This document shows positions 1-10,045 of a stretch of DNA of 64,000 nucleotides, piece after piece (position 1 is the first letter of the stretch; every line of letters starts with the position of its first letter). A program made the position numbers and the translations under genes. The DNA is taken from contig WPIO01000018.1 of NCBI GenBank assembly GCA_009760855.2, forward strand, positions 1,692,501 through 1,756,500, given 5' to 3'. The notes under the pieces are model-generated. The model worked only from the letters and a program-made list of their open reading frames with translations. It was not told where the DNA came from and did not search any database. The stretch is from Cristatella mucedo. Lineage: Eukaryota; Bryozoa; Phylactolaemata; Cristatellidae.

Positions 1-679
1 TAATATTATTTTTTCAGTAAAAAAATAAAATTGTTCTAGTACGTGGATATCTACACGCATAAAGATTTAGCTATTCAAAGAGCCTGAAACAAAAATAAAA
101 AAAGACGGAGAATCTGATAAACCCAGAGAAAATATGAACTAATATATTATTTGTTCGAATTTGCTCAGAGTTTATCAGATTCTCCAAACCACTCAAACTG
201 AGCACTCAAAACCAGCCTCACTTTGTTAATACAAAAAATTTACAAATTAACAGAAAACAGTTCCAATGTATGTGCAAGGTAAATTTACCTACAGAAATTT
301 ACAAAGCGGTAATACCGGGATGCAGGCATCCGCGAAATAATTTCAAAACGCATGTCGTCAAAACATAGCTGAATGACTCAACGGCACTTTGTGATTAAGT
401 CGTGAATGCTTCTGACAATTTTAATAGCCAGACCCAGAGAGTTAGACCAGTGTCCAACACCAAGCTGTATCACCTTGTACTATGATAGTTCTGATAACTA
501 CTCTAAGATAAAATCGCGGAATTAAATTTGCTCTAAAAACTACCGATTGCTGCTGTACCTTGTCTCTTGCCTTACAAAGCTAAGCACTCACTTTTATTTT
601 ATTCCTACCGTCTTCCCGGTGAGACATTGTTTCACGTTGCAATCCACGCTCTTTCTCCTTAACTCATCCCCTTTCCTCC
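1..679. other. AT-rich intergenic DNA, nothing recognised
   Basis: No convincing exon, repeat family member or RNA gene is visible. The reading frame that begins in this stretch is only open because of the CT-rich tract that follows. Confidence 0.5.
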
Positions 680-827
680 TCACTCTCTCTCTCTCTCGCT
701 CGCTCTACCTCTCTCCCTCTCTCCCTCTCTCTCAATCACTATCACTTTCTCTCTATCTTTCGTGCTCTCTTTCTGTCTCTCTCTTTTATTCTGTCTATGC
801 CGTCCATCTCTATATCTTTCTCTCTCT
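680..827. repeat. CT-rich low-complexity tract
   Basis: Imperfect (CT)n/(CTCTCC)n sequence. The long Ser/Leu-rich reading frame over it is a by-product of the dinucleotide repeat and should not be read as a protein. Confidence 0.85.
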
Positions 828-927
828 AAAGAGCCAGAAAAGGCTAACGGACCCTCCTTCGGTGACTAGGTTTCCTATGAATGTCCTCCCTGTTGATATA
901 TTCTTTAGCAAATCCTAAATAATCCAT

Positions 928-1849
928 TTATATCCCTTCTAGAGGCTATCCCTGCTGGTTGCAATGCCTGCGTCTAAATTAAGATTCCAAATGGGACAGT
1001 CGTACCACCTTGTTGGAATATAATATTTACCACAGGACGTTTACTGTGATTGGAATAGGGGAGATAGTTGAGTTGGCTCCAGGAATTTCTAAGGCGCTTG
1101 TAAATTCCAGCAAGTAACTTCGAAGTTCAGTTTAACAGCTAGTCTCGCGAAATGTCTAACTTAAGAGTTTTCGCTTAGATTCACCTGTCAATTTAGCCGA
1201 GACGATAGTGCATGTAGCTTTCAGGTAGGGCGTGGTCCAGTTATGCTGGCCCCTTATCAATTGGCTTCCTAGGGTCTTGTGCCAGCGGAACGAACGTTAT
1301 CTTTATCTCATTATATGAAAATATCACTCGATGATATTAAAGGGGGGAAAATGATACGGCGAATATTTTTGGTTCCGTCAGTTGCTAGATTATTTCTCGG
1401 GAACTCTAGCGTACAGTCATCTCCAAGATCAGAGGGGCGTAATTTTGATGTACCGCCTACCGCATTACCAGTATAAGTTAAAGGTTCTGCAAAGGAGACA
1501 GTATGATGAACGCAACTATGAGTGTACGGGAAATAAAACAAGCGACTGACAAAAGAGAGCAGGGCAGCTGCTGTCTCCGGCTCGCTGGTTGCGGGCTCCA
1601 TGGTTGGCGGATAAGTCACGATGCCTCGCTAGGGACTCGATAATTAAGCGACGAGGGCCGTTATTTGCCGGATGAGTCGAAATCGGAACTCTCGAAAAAT
1701 TTCAACTTATTCCCGAAATATAGTTCAATCGCTGAAAGGAGTCCTCCAAGTCTAGGGAGAAATCGATTCGCCTACGTGAGACCAAGCTGACCAGGATCAC
1801 GAATCGCGTGTTTCTCGCTCTTCAGTGGGAATGTCAGGCGAATACTTAT
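928..1849. other. Unassigned intergenic DNA
   Basis: Only short overlapping frames on both strands, without splice-site support or family resemblance. No repeat family described elsewhere in the window was recognised here. Confidence 0.4.
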
Positions 1850-2752
1850 AACATGTGTCCGACAATCAAAATGTGTTTGTGGTGCCTTTCCAAAGACATA
1901 TATGTTACAACTGGGATCGGAAGTTCTGACGAGTTCCACGTGGAATCAAAATAGAGTATGCCAACCACGTCTAAACCGAATGTAAATCGGAAGAAAAACA
2001 TCTAAAACAGAAATGTATTGATCGCTGCATTGTATGCAATTTGTATCCCAACTTTTCGAACAATGGTTGATCGCTACAGATGCTTGAAGCTTGTGGAGGT
2101 GCATACTTGTGATTTTTATACAGCTTTATTTTATCAGTTAGTTGGTGGCTTGTAAATTAAATGACTCAACTGATATTTCCAGTATCAGAATTAATTTTGA
2201 AAATTGCGAGTTTAGCTGTGCTTTTTATACCCTATGTTTTTTATATTTTTGATTTGGTATGATACATTTTGCAGATGACGTCATCATACATTATGGAACT
2301 TCATTTTCAATAATCACGGATATATAGAACCCAATTACATCAAACCGATATCAACAATATTAAAAAATATGGTAAAAAACAGAACTAAACTCGCATTTCA
2401 GATTTCATTCCGATATGTGAAATGTTAGTTGAGTAATTTAATTTCCAAGGCACTAACCAACCCTGGAAATAAAGCTGTATACGAGTCACAATTATGCACC
2501 TCAACAAGCTTCAAGCATTTATAGAGACCTACCAATGTTCGACAAGTTGGGATACGAGTCGCGCATGATGCAGAGATTGGTACATCTTTTTTGTAGATTT
2601 ATCGCTTCCGGTTTGCATCCGGGTTAGCAGTTGTTTGCAAGGCAAGTTTTTCTTTCATGCTGAAGTCATCAGAACTTCCGATCCCAGTTATAAAATATTT
2701 GTCTTTCGAAAGGTACCATAAACCCAAATTTTATTTCCGGACAAATGTCATA
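1850..2752. repeat. Large imperfect inverted repeat (foldback element)
   Basis: The left arm (about 1850-2275) is repeated in reverse complement in the right arm (about 2285-2752). Matching landmarks include GGGATCGGAAGTTCTGA at about 1915 facing its complement near 2670, the ATGCTTGAAGCTTGT block near 2080 facing 2500, and the ATACAGCTTTATTT block near 2120 facing 2470. The arms meet at a perfect palindrome, GATGACGTCATC (2274-2285), so there is almost no loop. Divergence between the arms is roughly 20-25 percent by eye. No coding capacity is seen. It fits a non-autonomous foldback element, or an old head-to-head duplication of one repeat. Confidence 0.75.
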
Positions 2753-2872
2753 GGTATTATCTTGACTTTCCATCTTCAACGTGGTCTTTGCTAAGGGGTG
2801 AAGTTCTTGCCCTTCACCAACTAGGTTGTGGGCTACGCACATTAAGTAATTAATAAAATAATGCCCAGCTCA

Positions 2873-2936
2873 AATGGTGGCGATAGCCGTTAAGGCTGTA
2901 CTGGTGCCATGCTGACGAGGAAGCTAGCTCAGCTAG
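2873..2936 (+). mobile_element. SINE1 3'-part fragment
   Basis: Matches the SINE1 body (GGTGGCGATAGCCGTTAAGGCT, then the GCTAGCTCAGCTAG end) seen in fuller copies near 9.3 and 9.9 kb. The tRNA-like head is missing. Confidence 0.5.
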
Positions 2937-2939
2937 AAA

Positions 2940-3879
2940 AAAGTCTTGTCGATTTCCTATCTGCACCAAGGCGTCGTATCCCTGAAACATTCTACTGCAT
3001 TGAACTAGTGAGGAATAATGACAAACCCTCATATTGTTTCAAGGACGTGTAATAATTGTCGCCCGCGCACCCCGTGCACGGCTTGCACCACCTCAGTTGC
3101 AACAGTAGCACGTAGAGTTGAATTGCTACAATACTGGAACTTGCCTTCTTTCGCCAATCCACGTATATGCTAGAGAATATAGCAGTTGCGGTAGGATCCA
3201 AAGCAAATCTTAAAGCGAGCGGGACGCTCGGCGGTAGTAGCTGACTGACGGCGGGCCGGTCAACGTCACCTGTAAATTAGCTCAAAAAAGATGCCTGGAG
3301 CATTCGAGCTGGAAGTGGCTGCTTATCTGTTTTCGAATGATGGCAGCAATTGCTTACAGTGGTGCTTTACAGCAGAGGCCCAGTGCCATTAAGCTCTTAC
3401 CCGTAGTTCCGGCGGCTGTTAACGTGAACATGTCGGAAAGTATTCAGGTGCAAAGGTTCGTAGAATAAGTGAGTTGGTAAAACCTAATTATTCTTTACAG
3501 ACGCCCTGAGCTGAAATAGCTGACCATCCCCATGCGATGTCTCACAAAGATTTAGTTGAACGACGACGATCAGCTGTACAACTTTGTATGAGCCCTGAAT
3601 CGGGCTTTCGCCAGTGCTGCACACGTCTCACTCAACAGCCAGGTCAAGCACATACATGGCTACATAGGCTTCATGTGTGCCTTCATTTTTCACTGTCGAA
3701 GTTCAATTCACCATGCGAGGGTAATGTCTCCGGAAATAGCCGAAGGCTTGGGAGTTATGCCCCACCGTAAATGATTTAGTTCCCCGAATAGCATATTAAT
3801 TTGCATTTCTCAAACACCAATGGATTTATGGGCATGGAAATTGGCGCAAAGAACGAGGCCAAAAATATTAATCCTAGCT
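2940..3879. other. Unassigned intergenic DNA
   Basis: No recognised gene or element. Short frames on both strands overlap one another and have no splice-site or compositional support. Confidence 0.35.
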
Positions 3880-4035
3880 GATTCAACAGCCTCTTATGTA
3901 TATCGACAGTACAGCCTTTACGGCTATCGCAACCGCTTGCAGCTGCAATATGAGATTGCCCAGTACAGGATTGAACCCATGAACTTAGGACTGAGATCAC
4001 TAAAAGCAACTGCCTTACCTAATTTGCTATAGGTA
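3880..4035 (-). mobile_element. SINE1 copy, reverse orientation
   Basis: On the minus strand it shows the degenerate tRNA-like head with a B-box-like GGTTCAATCC (near 3975), followed by the SINE1 body containing the GATAGCCGTAAAGGCT block near 3920. The order matches the forward copies at 9.3 and 9.9 kb. It is diverged, so it is an old insertion. Confidence 0.55.
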
Positions 4036-5183
4036 ACCTGCTTCGTCTTAATAAGCTGAGCTGCAATAGACTGCCCACTTCCTAATGCGGCGTGTTTTAA
4101 TAATATAAAATCAAAGAGAATGAATAAGAAAACACTTAGAACGTTACTGTGGCTACAAAAAAGTTGTGTTGTACAGCTATGGATTAAAAGAAATTTTGGC
4201 TAGTAGACCATGACTCTTCATAAAAAATACCTGATGACAGGCCAAGCGGCCGGAATGGCATCGCCGTTCGCGTATTCTATGGAAAGGGCAATGTTGTGCC
4301 TGGAAAGAGCAATTCATGATCTTGGCTCAATCGCTGCTGTTCCTTCCGTGCAGCCTCCGACCAGCTTGCCAAATTTTTCGCAAGCGAAGATTGTTTGGTA
4401 TTCTCTTTCATTTAATGTTAATCAGTGACCACTGATCAAGCATAATCAGACAACCAGAGTTGTTTAAGTAGATACTTGAGTAAGAAAATGACTTATGCTG
4501 CCCGACGGCATCAACACGGCGACCTGGTCAGCTGATTAAGGCAATGAGCAAGCATAACTATAATACAAACAGCTGGAATCCAGATTTCAAAATTACTGTA
4601 GACAGAGAACTATGACAGAAGCAGGGAAGCACAATTAAAATGAAGTAATTGTGCCACTCATTTCAACCGGACAAAGATTGAAATGAGGTTTAGAAATACT
4701 GACCGGTGTTTTGCAAGAGAGAACTCATTTGGAAGTTGCATCACGCAAAGGGTCTACAACCAACGACTGGAGGGAAGAAAAATCTAAAGGCTATCGATCC
4801 ATGGCGTCATGCAATTAGTGTCAAGCGCATTAGTCGAGAACTCGGAATATTGACTGAGCTTAAACAATTCTTCTCTTTCATTTCCGAATCGTAAAAGCCA
4901 CTATCTTGCGCATACACATGCACCGAAAAAGATGCATCGGAAAAAGTACTCTCGTGCACCCCTTTGAATCGTAATAGTCAGCACTCACACAGATTAAACA
5001 TTGAACTCAATGAGTCACGAACAGACTGTCCCCTTGTAATATATCTTGCCCGTCTCACACAGAATGAGATACTACCTTCAATGCGATAATGATCTGTTTG
5101 CCACAGTTAGCCACCGATCGGGTCTCCCTCATTGCCGTTCGCTCTGGCTATGGACAGATATTGTGAAAATAATCCACAATAAA
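4036..5183. other. Unassigned intergenic DNA
   Basis: Nothing recognised. Frames such as 4210-4428 and 4706-4894 have no family resemblance or splice context. Confidence 0.35.
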
Positions 5184-5470
5184 ACTACAATGTATGTAAT
5201 GTAATGTAATGTAACGTATCTCCGTCAGTAACTCGACAAAGTCACAAAGACCACGTGGGTGTTATGCAGGAGAGTTTTGTATAGCACACTCACAGCCTAA
5301 GCGGCTTTCGGTACGCATTCGGTAGCCAACAGACTTCGTCTCACGCAACAAAGAGAAAGTCGGAAGCATAGCAGAGTCATGAGAGCAGTTGAGGTAGTGA
5401 GTAGCATTGAAGTAGCAGCTCAGGACCGCTGGAAAAGATGTGCCATAGTCAGCAGTAGGAGAGTAGTTGT
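5184..5470 (-). mobile_element. Family C LINE, 3' end, reverse orientation
   Basis: The minus strand contains the family C 3' region: the GTAGCCAACAGACTTCGTCTCA block, the CTAAGCGGCTTTCGGTACGCA block, the 'TCCTGCGTAACACCCAC' block, the 'GTGGAGTTACAGA' block, and finally a short (ATTAC)n tail (plus-strand TGTAATGTAATG near 5200). It is very similar to the copies at 20.9-21.2 and 44.9-45.1 kb, with the body lost, as expected of a 5'-truncated non-LTR retrotransposon. Confidence 0.7.
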
Positions 5471-6205
5471 CGTTGCAATACCGTTTGAAAAGGCCACCGA
5501 GTCTTGATCCGCGATTGTTTCAAGTGTATTTCAGACTAAGTGGCCAGAGTGAAGTTAGAAAAGCCAGCATATTGCCAAAATTAATCAAATAAGGTTCGCA
5601 ATTTTTAGAAGATGAATGGATTGATTGAGCAGTCGCCATAACTTTGCCGGCAAATTTCTTGTTTGCCATGGATCTGAGGACTCACTTGTCTGGAAAATTA
5701 ACAATGCCGTTCCACCTATTTTGTTTGACGGAAATAGTCAACTTGACTCAAGCAATGTCAAGCGATTTTTTCGGAACGTGACATTAATCGTCCACGCTCC
5801 ACTTCTAACTATGCTAAAGTCGTAGCGGAAAGCACAACACTCAAGGGCTTTTTTCGGAATGGCAAGAGTTGGCCTGTTTTATCTAAGGAATTTCCATACT
5901 ATTGGCCACATTTATACTTCAAGCAGCCTATAACTTGATCTCAAATCTATTTGTTGCATTCGCCTTCTTTCAAATGGTGGCCACAGCATTAGAAAGTGAC
6001 ACACATGAAATTGAACGTTATGCGAATGGTAAAGATCTCCGTGACCTGCAAGTCATGTATCCGCCTCATTAACTCATCTTACTGCCATGTTCTTAGTTGT
6101 TACTTAAGGTCTGGCATAGCTGCAGCTTACCATCGGCTGGTCTCACCGGCACACTGCTTACGGCGGTCGAGCGATCGTTCATTAGATAACAGCTTCTGAA
6201 AATCG
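5471..6205. other. Unassigned intergenic DNA
   Basis: May include more of the truncated family C element next to 5470, but no reverse transcriptase motif could be read. Confidence 0.3.
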
Positions 6206-6318
6206 GACCGCCTCTTGCAGTGGCAATAAAGGATCGCTCACCGCAGAATTCAAACTCACGACCTCGGGGTCGAGGTCGTGAAAACAACCACCTTAACTAG
6301 TGAGCCATTACGGCTCAC
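6206..6318 (-). mobile_element. SINE1 tRNA-related head, reverse orientation
   Basis: Minus-strand match to the SINE1 head, including the B-box region and the CACGACCTCG / CGAGGTCGTG palindrome at 6257-6280. This palindrome is the hairpin in the tRNA-like part and is also seen in the copy at 9.3 kb. Confidence 0.65.
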
Positions 6319-6659
6319 CCATGCCTGAAGCTACAGAGTTTTTTCAGCGTGATCAACAAAGGTGTCAAACATATAGCTCAGCCCTTTGCTACCGAGCTGA
6401 AACCGCTGAGAGGGTCTGTTTTGAAGCTTGCGGCACTGCCGAGCGTGCAAATGTGGCGATCGGGATTTTCTTTGGCATATATTGTATAATGAACTTAAGA
6501 CGTTGGATTTTTGCTCTTTATCAAACGTTCGGTGGACATAGTTGAGCAACCACGACTATCGAGGCAATGGTTTTCAAATAATCGTGTTTTAGTTTGCATT
6601 TACGTGTCGATTAATGGGTGTGGAGCTACTTGCTGCTGCTGCCATGTCAGAAAAGGTAT

Positions 6660-6805
6660 TAGCGCTTGGCCTACCCCATGCGTACTGGAAGCCTCTTAGG
6701 CTATGAGTGAGCTATGCAAAACTCTCCTGCGTAACACCCATATAATCTTTATGGCTTTGTGGAGTTACAGATGGTGATACATTACAGTACATTAAATTTA
6801 TAGCG
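6660..6805 (+). mobile_element. Family C LINE 3' tail
   Basis: Contains GCGTACTGGAAGCCTCTTAGG, CTCTCCTGCGTAACACCCA, TGTGGAGTTACAGATGG and a decayed ACATTACAGTACATTA tail in the family C order. Only the last ~140 bases of the element are present. Confidence 0.7.
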
Positions 6806-7192
6806 CTTTCATATTTTTTTATTGGGCGCACTTGCACCTTAATTTTATTTAGTTTGGTGTCTAAGTGAAAAAAAATCAAGGCAGTAAGTCAAGTAAATAT
6901 GACCAGTATTATCATTTCATTTACCACGTCTTTGAAGGCCAGTGACACGTTTACGACGTACAGTTCCGTCGACGGCCCTGTGGAGAAAGTGTCAACGCCG
7001 AACACGTGTTTCGGGTGAGAGATTTTAACTATACGTATGTAGCTTAAATTACCAAATGGGCTCCTTCTACCACCATGGCTCTGGTATGACCAGTTTTCTA
7101 TACGGTAAGCATCATGATAACTCTATGTGCAGTTAATAATTTGACGCACGAATAAGTTAACTGAACAAGGTCTACTTTTCCGTATATATACA

Positions 7193-7193
<1 letters not shown>

Positions 7194-7260
<67 letters not shown>
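7194..7260. repeat. (TC)n microsatellite
   Basis: About 30 uninterrupted TC units. The Arg/Glu repeat protein readable on the opposite strand is an artefact of the repeat. Confidence 0.95.
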
Positions 7261-7529
7261 AAACCCCTGTATCTATCAATCACTATTTAACTCCAATCAT
7301 CACTATGTCTCTCTATATTTCTCGATAGCTGATTATATATGTCCACATTTCGAGGCCTATTAGAATAAAATTGTAATATCTGATTATTATCTACATTATA
7401 TTAGACTATATACCGGTTGTCTATTGTTGAGCTTTGGAATACGCTTTTTATTTTTATTTGACTGTGGAAAATTGAGGATGCATGCAAATCTATGCTACGA
7501 AAGAAACATGCATTCGACCTCCAACAACA

Positions 7530-7532
7530 ATG

Positions 7533-7628
<96 letters not shown>

Positions 7629-7632
7629 GTGT
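7530..7632. repeat. Compound (AT)n-(GTAT)n-(AT)n-(TG)n microsatellite
   Basis: Four blocks follow one another: AT, then GTAT (about 7551-7580), then AT again, then TG (7616-7632). Confidence 0.95.
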
Positions 7633-7974
7633 CTAGTTCTAACTTCATTTGTCATTATTTACATTATCTACCACATTTACAAAAAAACATAAGCTTTACA
7701 ATAATTATAGCGTAGTTTATATAATTTAGCCGAATTATAAATGGTAACGTATCCGTTGCATATATTCATGGAAGAACCGACTTTCTGTTTAGAGGCTTTT
7801 TGACTCACATCAAGCTAACCGATGACTGGTCGCTAATGAAAAGCATGTTATCATTTATACAATAGCAAACACATGAAACACCCTGAGATCAGTGCATACA
7901 GGAGTGCCACAAAAAGACACTCTGAGATGCTGGTCAATAATTATCATATTAATAATGAAAATCATACATTTGAT

Positions 7975-8889
7975 ATAGCGCCCTTAGAGACCTCAATGTC
8001 TTTATAGGCACTTTACGTTTTCGTAAAGAAAGCACGGTAAAATATAATAATAAAAACGATAATAATGCACATGATAAAGCGCCCTCAGAGAACTCTATCT
8101 CTTTCTAGTCGCTTTACAGTTGCAACAAAGGGAACGCGATTGAATGCTGAGTAATATCTTGTTTGATAAACAACATGAATACAATGGTTAGGGGTGACAT
8201 GCACAGGTTCAGCATTCAAATGTGGTTATGGGCTGAATGCATGGTGTCAGCACGCATAAGCACGTGAAGGATGAATCACAGGGACCCACAAAATGATTTC
8301 CAAAATAGATGCGTTTTTAAGTTCTTTTAAAGTTGGTCAAGTCGGCGGATGTTCTGACGCAAGTCGGAAGTGACCTCCATGCTTTGGGAGCATACGAACT
8401 AAATGCACGGTCTCCAAAGGATTTGAGGTTTGTACGAGATATTGATAAACTGCTGGATTCCGAAAAGTGGGTGGTACGATGCTTGGTCTGGTGGAGGAGT
8501 AGATCTGAGAAATAGGATTCAGCCAAAGCATGAAGTGAACTAAAAGTGAGCGACAAAAACTTGAAGTCGATCCGTTGCTTGACTGGTAGCCTGTGTAGGT
8601 CGGCGAGAAGTCGTGTGATGTGGCAACTGCGACGCTCACGACAGACAAGCCTCGCTAAGGAGTTTCGCACCAGCTTTAATAGCCTGATTGCATATGCCAG
8701 TAGGCCATCAAGCAGTGAGTTGCAGAAGTCAAGACGGGATGTCACAAATGCATAGACCAACTTAGACTTGGTATCCTTATCTAAGCAAGCCCGAATTTTA
8801 GCAACGTTATCCAGCTGAAAGTAGGCTGACTTGACTGAGGAGCTGATGTGGTGGTCTAACGAGCGGTCAAGAATGATTAGTGGTAGCAT
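7975..8889 (-). mobile_element. Family A CR1/L2-like LINE, 5'-truncated, reverse orientation
   Basis: Coding C-terminus (8889-8317) is followed on the minus strand by a ~300-base 3' region containing GGGTCCCTGTGATTC, tandem 'GCTGACAC..TGCAT' blocks and GTGCATGTCACCCCTAACCA. It then ends with the GCGCTTTATCATGTGC motif before (ATT)n. A second such tail (about 7975-8040) sits directly after it, so two tail copies lie in tandem. This is the best-preserved coding copy in the window and can be used to recognise the others. Confidence 0.85.
8317..8889 (-). pseudogene. Truncated non-LTR retrotransposon ORF2, C-terminal part (190 residues)
   Basis: An open frame of 190 residues matches the conserved region after the catalytic core of CR1/L2-type reverse transcriptases. 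Landmarks are the DxxxKSAYFQL-like segment (residues about 20-27), VTSRLDFCNSLL (about 49-60), the HITRLLADLHRLPVKQRIDFK block (about 88-109), and FGDRAFSSYAPKAWRSLP (about 158-175). The catalytic FADD-type motif and the endonuclease lie upstream and are absent, so this piece is not functional on its own. The frame is intact over its length, so the insertion is fairly recent. Known for the family: ORF2 carries an AP-type endonuclease and a reverse transcriptase. The N-terminus here is just the truncation point, not a real start. Confidence 0.85.
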
Positions 8890-9105
8890 GCTAAATTAAC
8901 ATTAGTAATAGCAGGGTTTGGGGTGACATGCACAGGGTCAGCATGCAAGTATGGCTAGTGGCAGCATGTACAATATCAGCACACATAAGCGCTTAAATGA
9001 CGAATCACAGGGAAACAACGAAGGCAGCGATGCATAGATGCGCTTTTAGTTTCTTTAAAATGTGATCAAGTCAAGAGATTCCGTGACTCAAGTCGGCGGT
9101 TTGTT
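8890..9105 (-). mobile_element. Second family A LINE 3' end, reverse orientation
   Basis: Repeats the family A 3' region (GGGGTGACATGCACAGGGTCAGCATG, CAGCACACATAAGC, GAATCACAGGGA) and the last ~60 coding bases. It adjoins the copy at 7975-8889 in the same orientation, either as a second truncated insertion or a tandem duplication. Confidence 0.75.
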
Positions 9106-9119
9106 CCATTCCAACAGAT

Positions 9120-9232
9120 CCGCTGAGCTTAGTTGGCCCTGTACTTTAGGTTCTCGCCCCTTCAAGGTCTAGTTGACCACGTAGGCTCAATCTCGGTGGC
9201 CCACGTGAAGCGCCTGAATAGAGATCCCTGTA
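9120..9232 (+). mobile_element. SINE2 fragment
   Basis: Contains CTCGCCCC...AAGGTCTAG and GTGAAGCGCCTGAATAGAGATCCC, which resemble the SINE2 copies at 34.5 and 48.9 kb. It is diverged, and a short TGTAATGTAATGTATCTCCG stretch (a minus-strand family C tail fragment) follows it. Confidence 0.35.
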
Positions 9233-9249
9233 ATGTAATGTATCTCCGA

Positions 9250-9440
9250 AAAGCAACCACCTTATCTGGTAAGCCGTAATGGCTCACTAGGTAATGCGGT
9301 TGGTTTTCACGCCCTCGGCCCCGAGGTCATGGGTTCAAATCCTGCGGTGGGCGATCCTTGATTACCACTGCAAGCGGTGGTCATAGCCGTAAAGGCTCTT
9401 CTGTCGCTATACAAAAAGAGGCTGCTAAATCAGCTAGTAT
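9250..9440 (+). mobile_element. SINE1, near-complete tRNA-derived copy
   Basis: The head includes a pol III A-box-like stretch, the CCTCGGCCCCGAGG hairpin and a B-box-like GGGTTCAAATCC (about 9329-9340). The body has GGTGGTCATAGCCGTAAAGGCT and the end reads GGCTGCTAAATCAGCTAGTA before a T-rich stretch. A tRNA gene is excluded because the acceptor stem does not close and a long unrelated body follows. With the next copy it defines the family consensus in this window. Confidence 0.8.
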
Positions 9441-9887
9441 TTTTTCTATCTCCGTCTGTAATTATTTTCTTTTAAGTTGCGTCACGAATGAGTGATAGTA
9501 TTTTTTTACCTAGCTTTCGGGTCTGTCCGAGATTCCGATAGCTCTTCTATCCTTTTCAAACAATATAGCTGACTTTCATTTACTAAACAAAGTCAAGTGA
9601 CAGGACATTGTTTTTTTTTGCAACTTGAAACCACTAGTGCCGATTCTTCCATATTATTTCCAGCTGCCCGCTTCTTTCACTTCCGTGCTAGTCACTTTAA
9701 AGATGGCACTCTTGATTCGGCTAGCGATTTTTCATTCTCTTTGCCTGTTAGATGGCATCTTTTGGCTACTGTTCGTACACTGCAAGCCTCTATTGCTGCT
9801 TGCGAGCTAAAAATACTCCTCATTTGAATAGTCACGCAATATTATTTTTTTATTTTTGCAGTTGCAGACATGCGTTTAGTCATCCGT

Positions 9888-10045
9888 GGTGGCCCACTAA
9901 GTAAAGCGTTGCTTTTCACGACCTTAGTCATGGGTTCGAATCCTGCGGTAGGTGATTCTTTAATGCAGCTGCAAGTGGTGGTGATAGCTTTAAGGGCTCA
10001 AATGTTGCCATATAAAAGCGGCTGTCAAATCAGCTAGCTAGTAGG
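9888..10045 (+). mobile_element. SINE1 copy
   Basis: Same head with a canonical-looking B box (GGTTCGAATCC near 9933) and the same body and end (GCTGTCAAATCAGCTAG). It lies 450 bases after the previous copy in the same orientation, with unique sequence between, so the two are separate insertions. Confidence 0.8.

Noticed and set aside
9250-10045. Possible tRNA genes (B-box matches)
   Set aside because: Acceptor stems do not pair and each head continues into the same long non-tRNA body repeated elsewhere, so these are SINEs.
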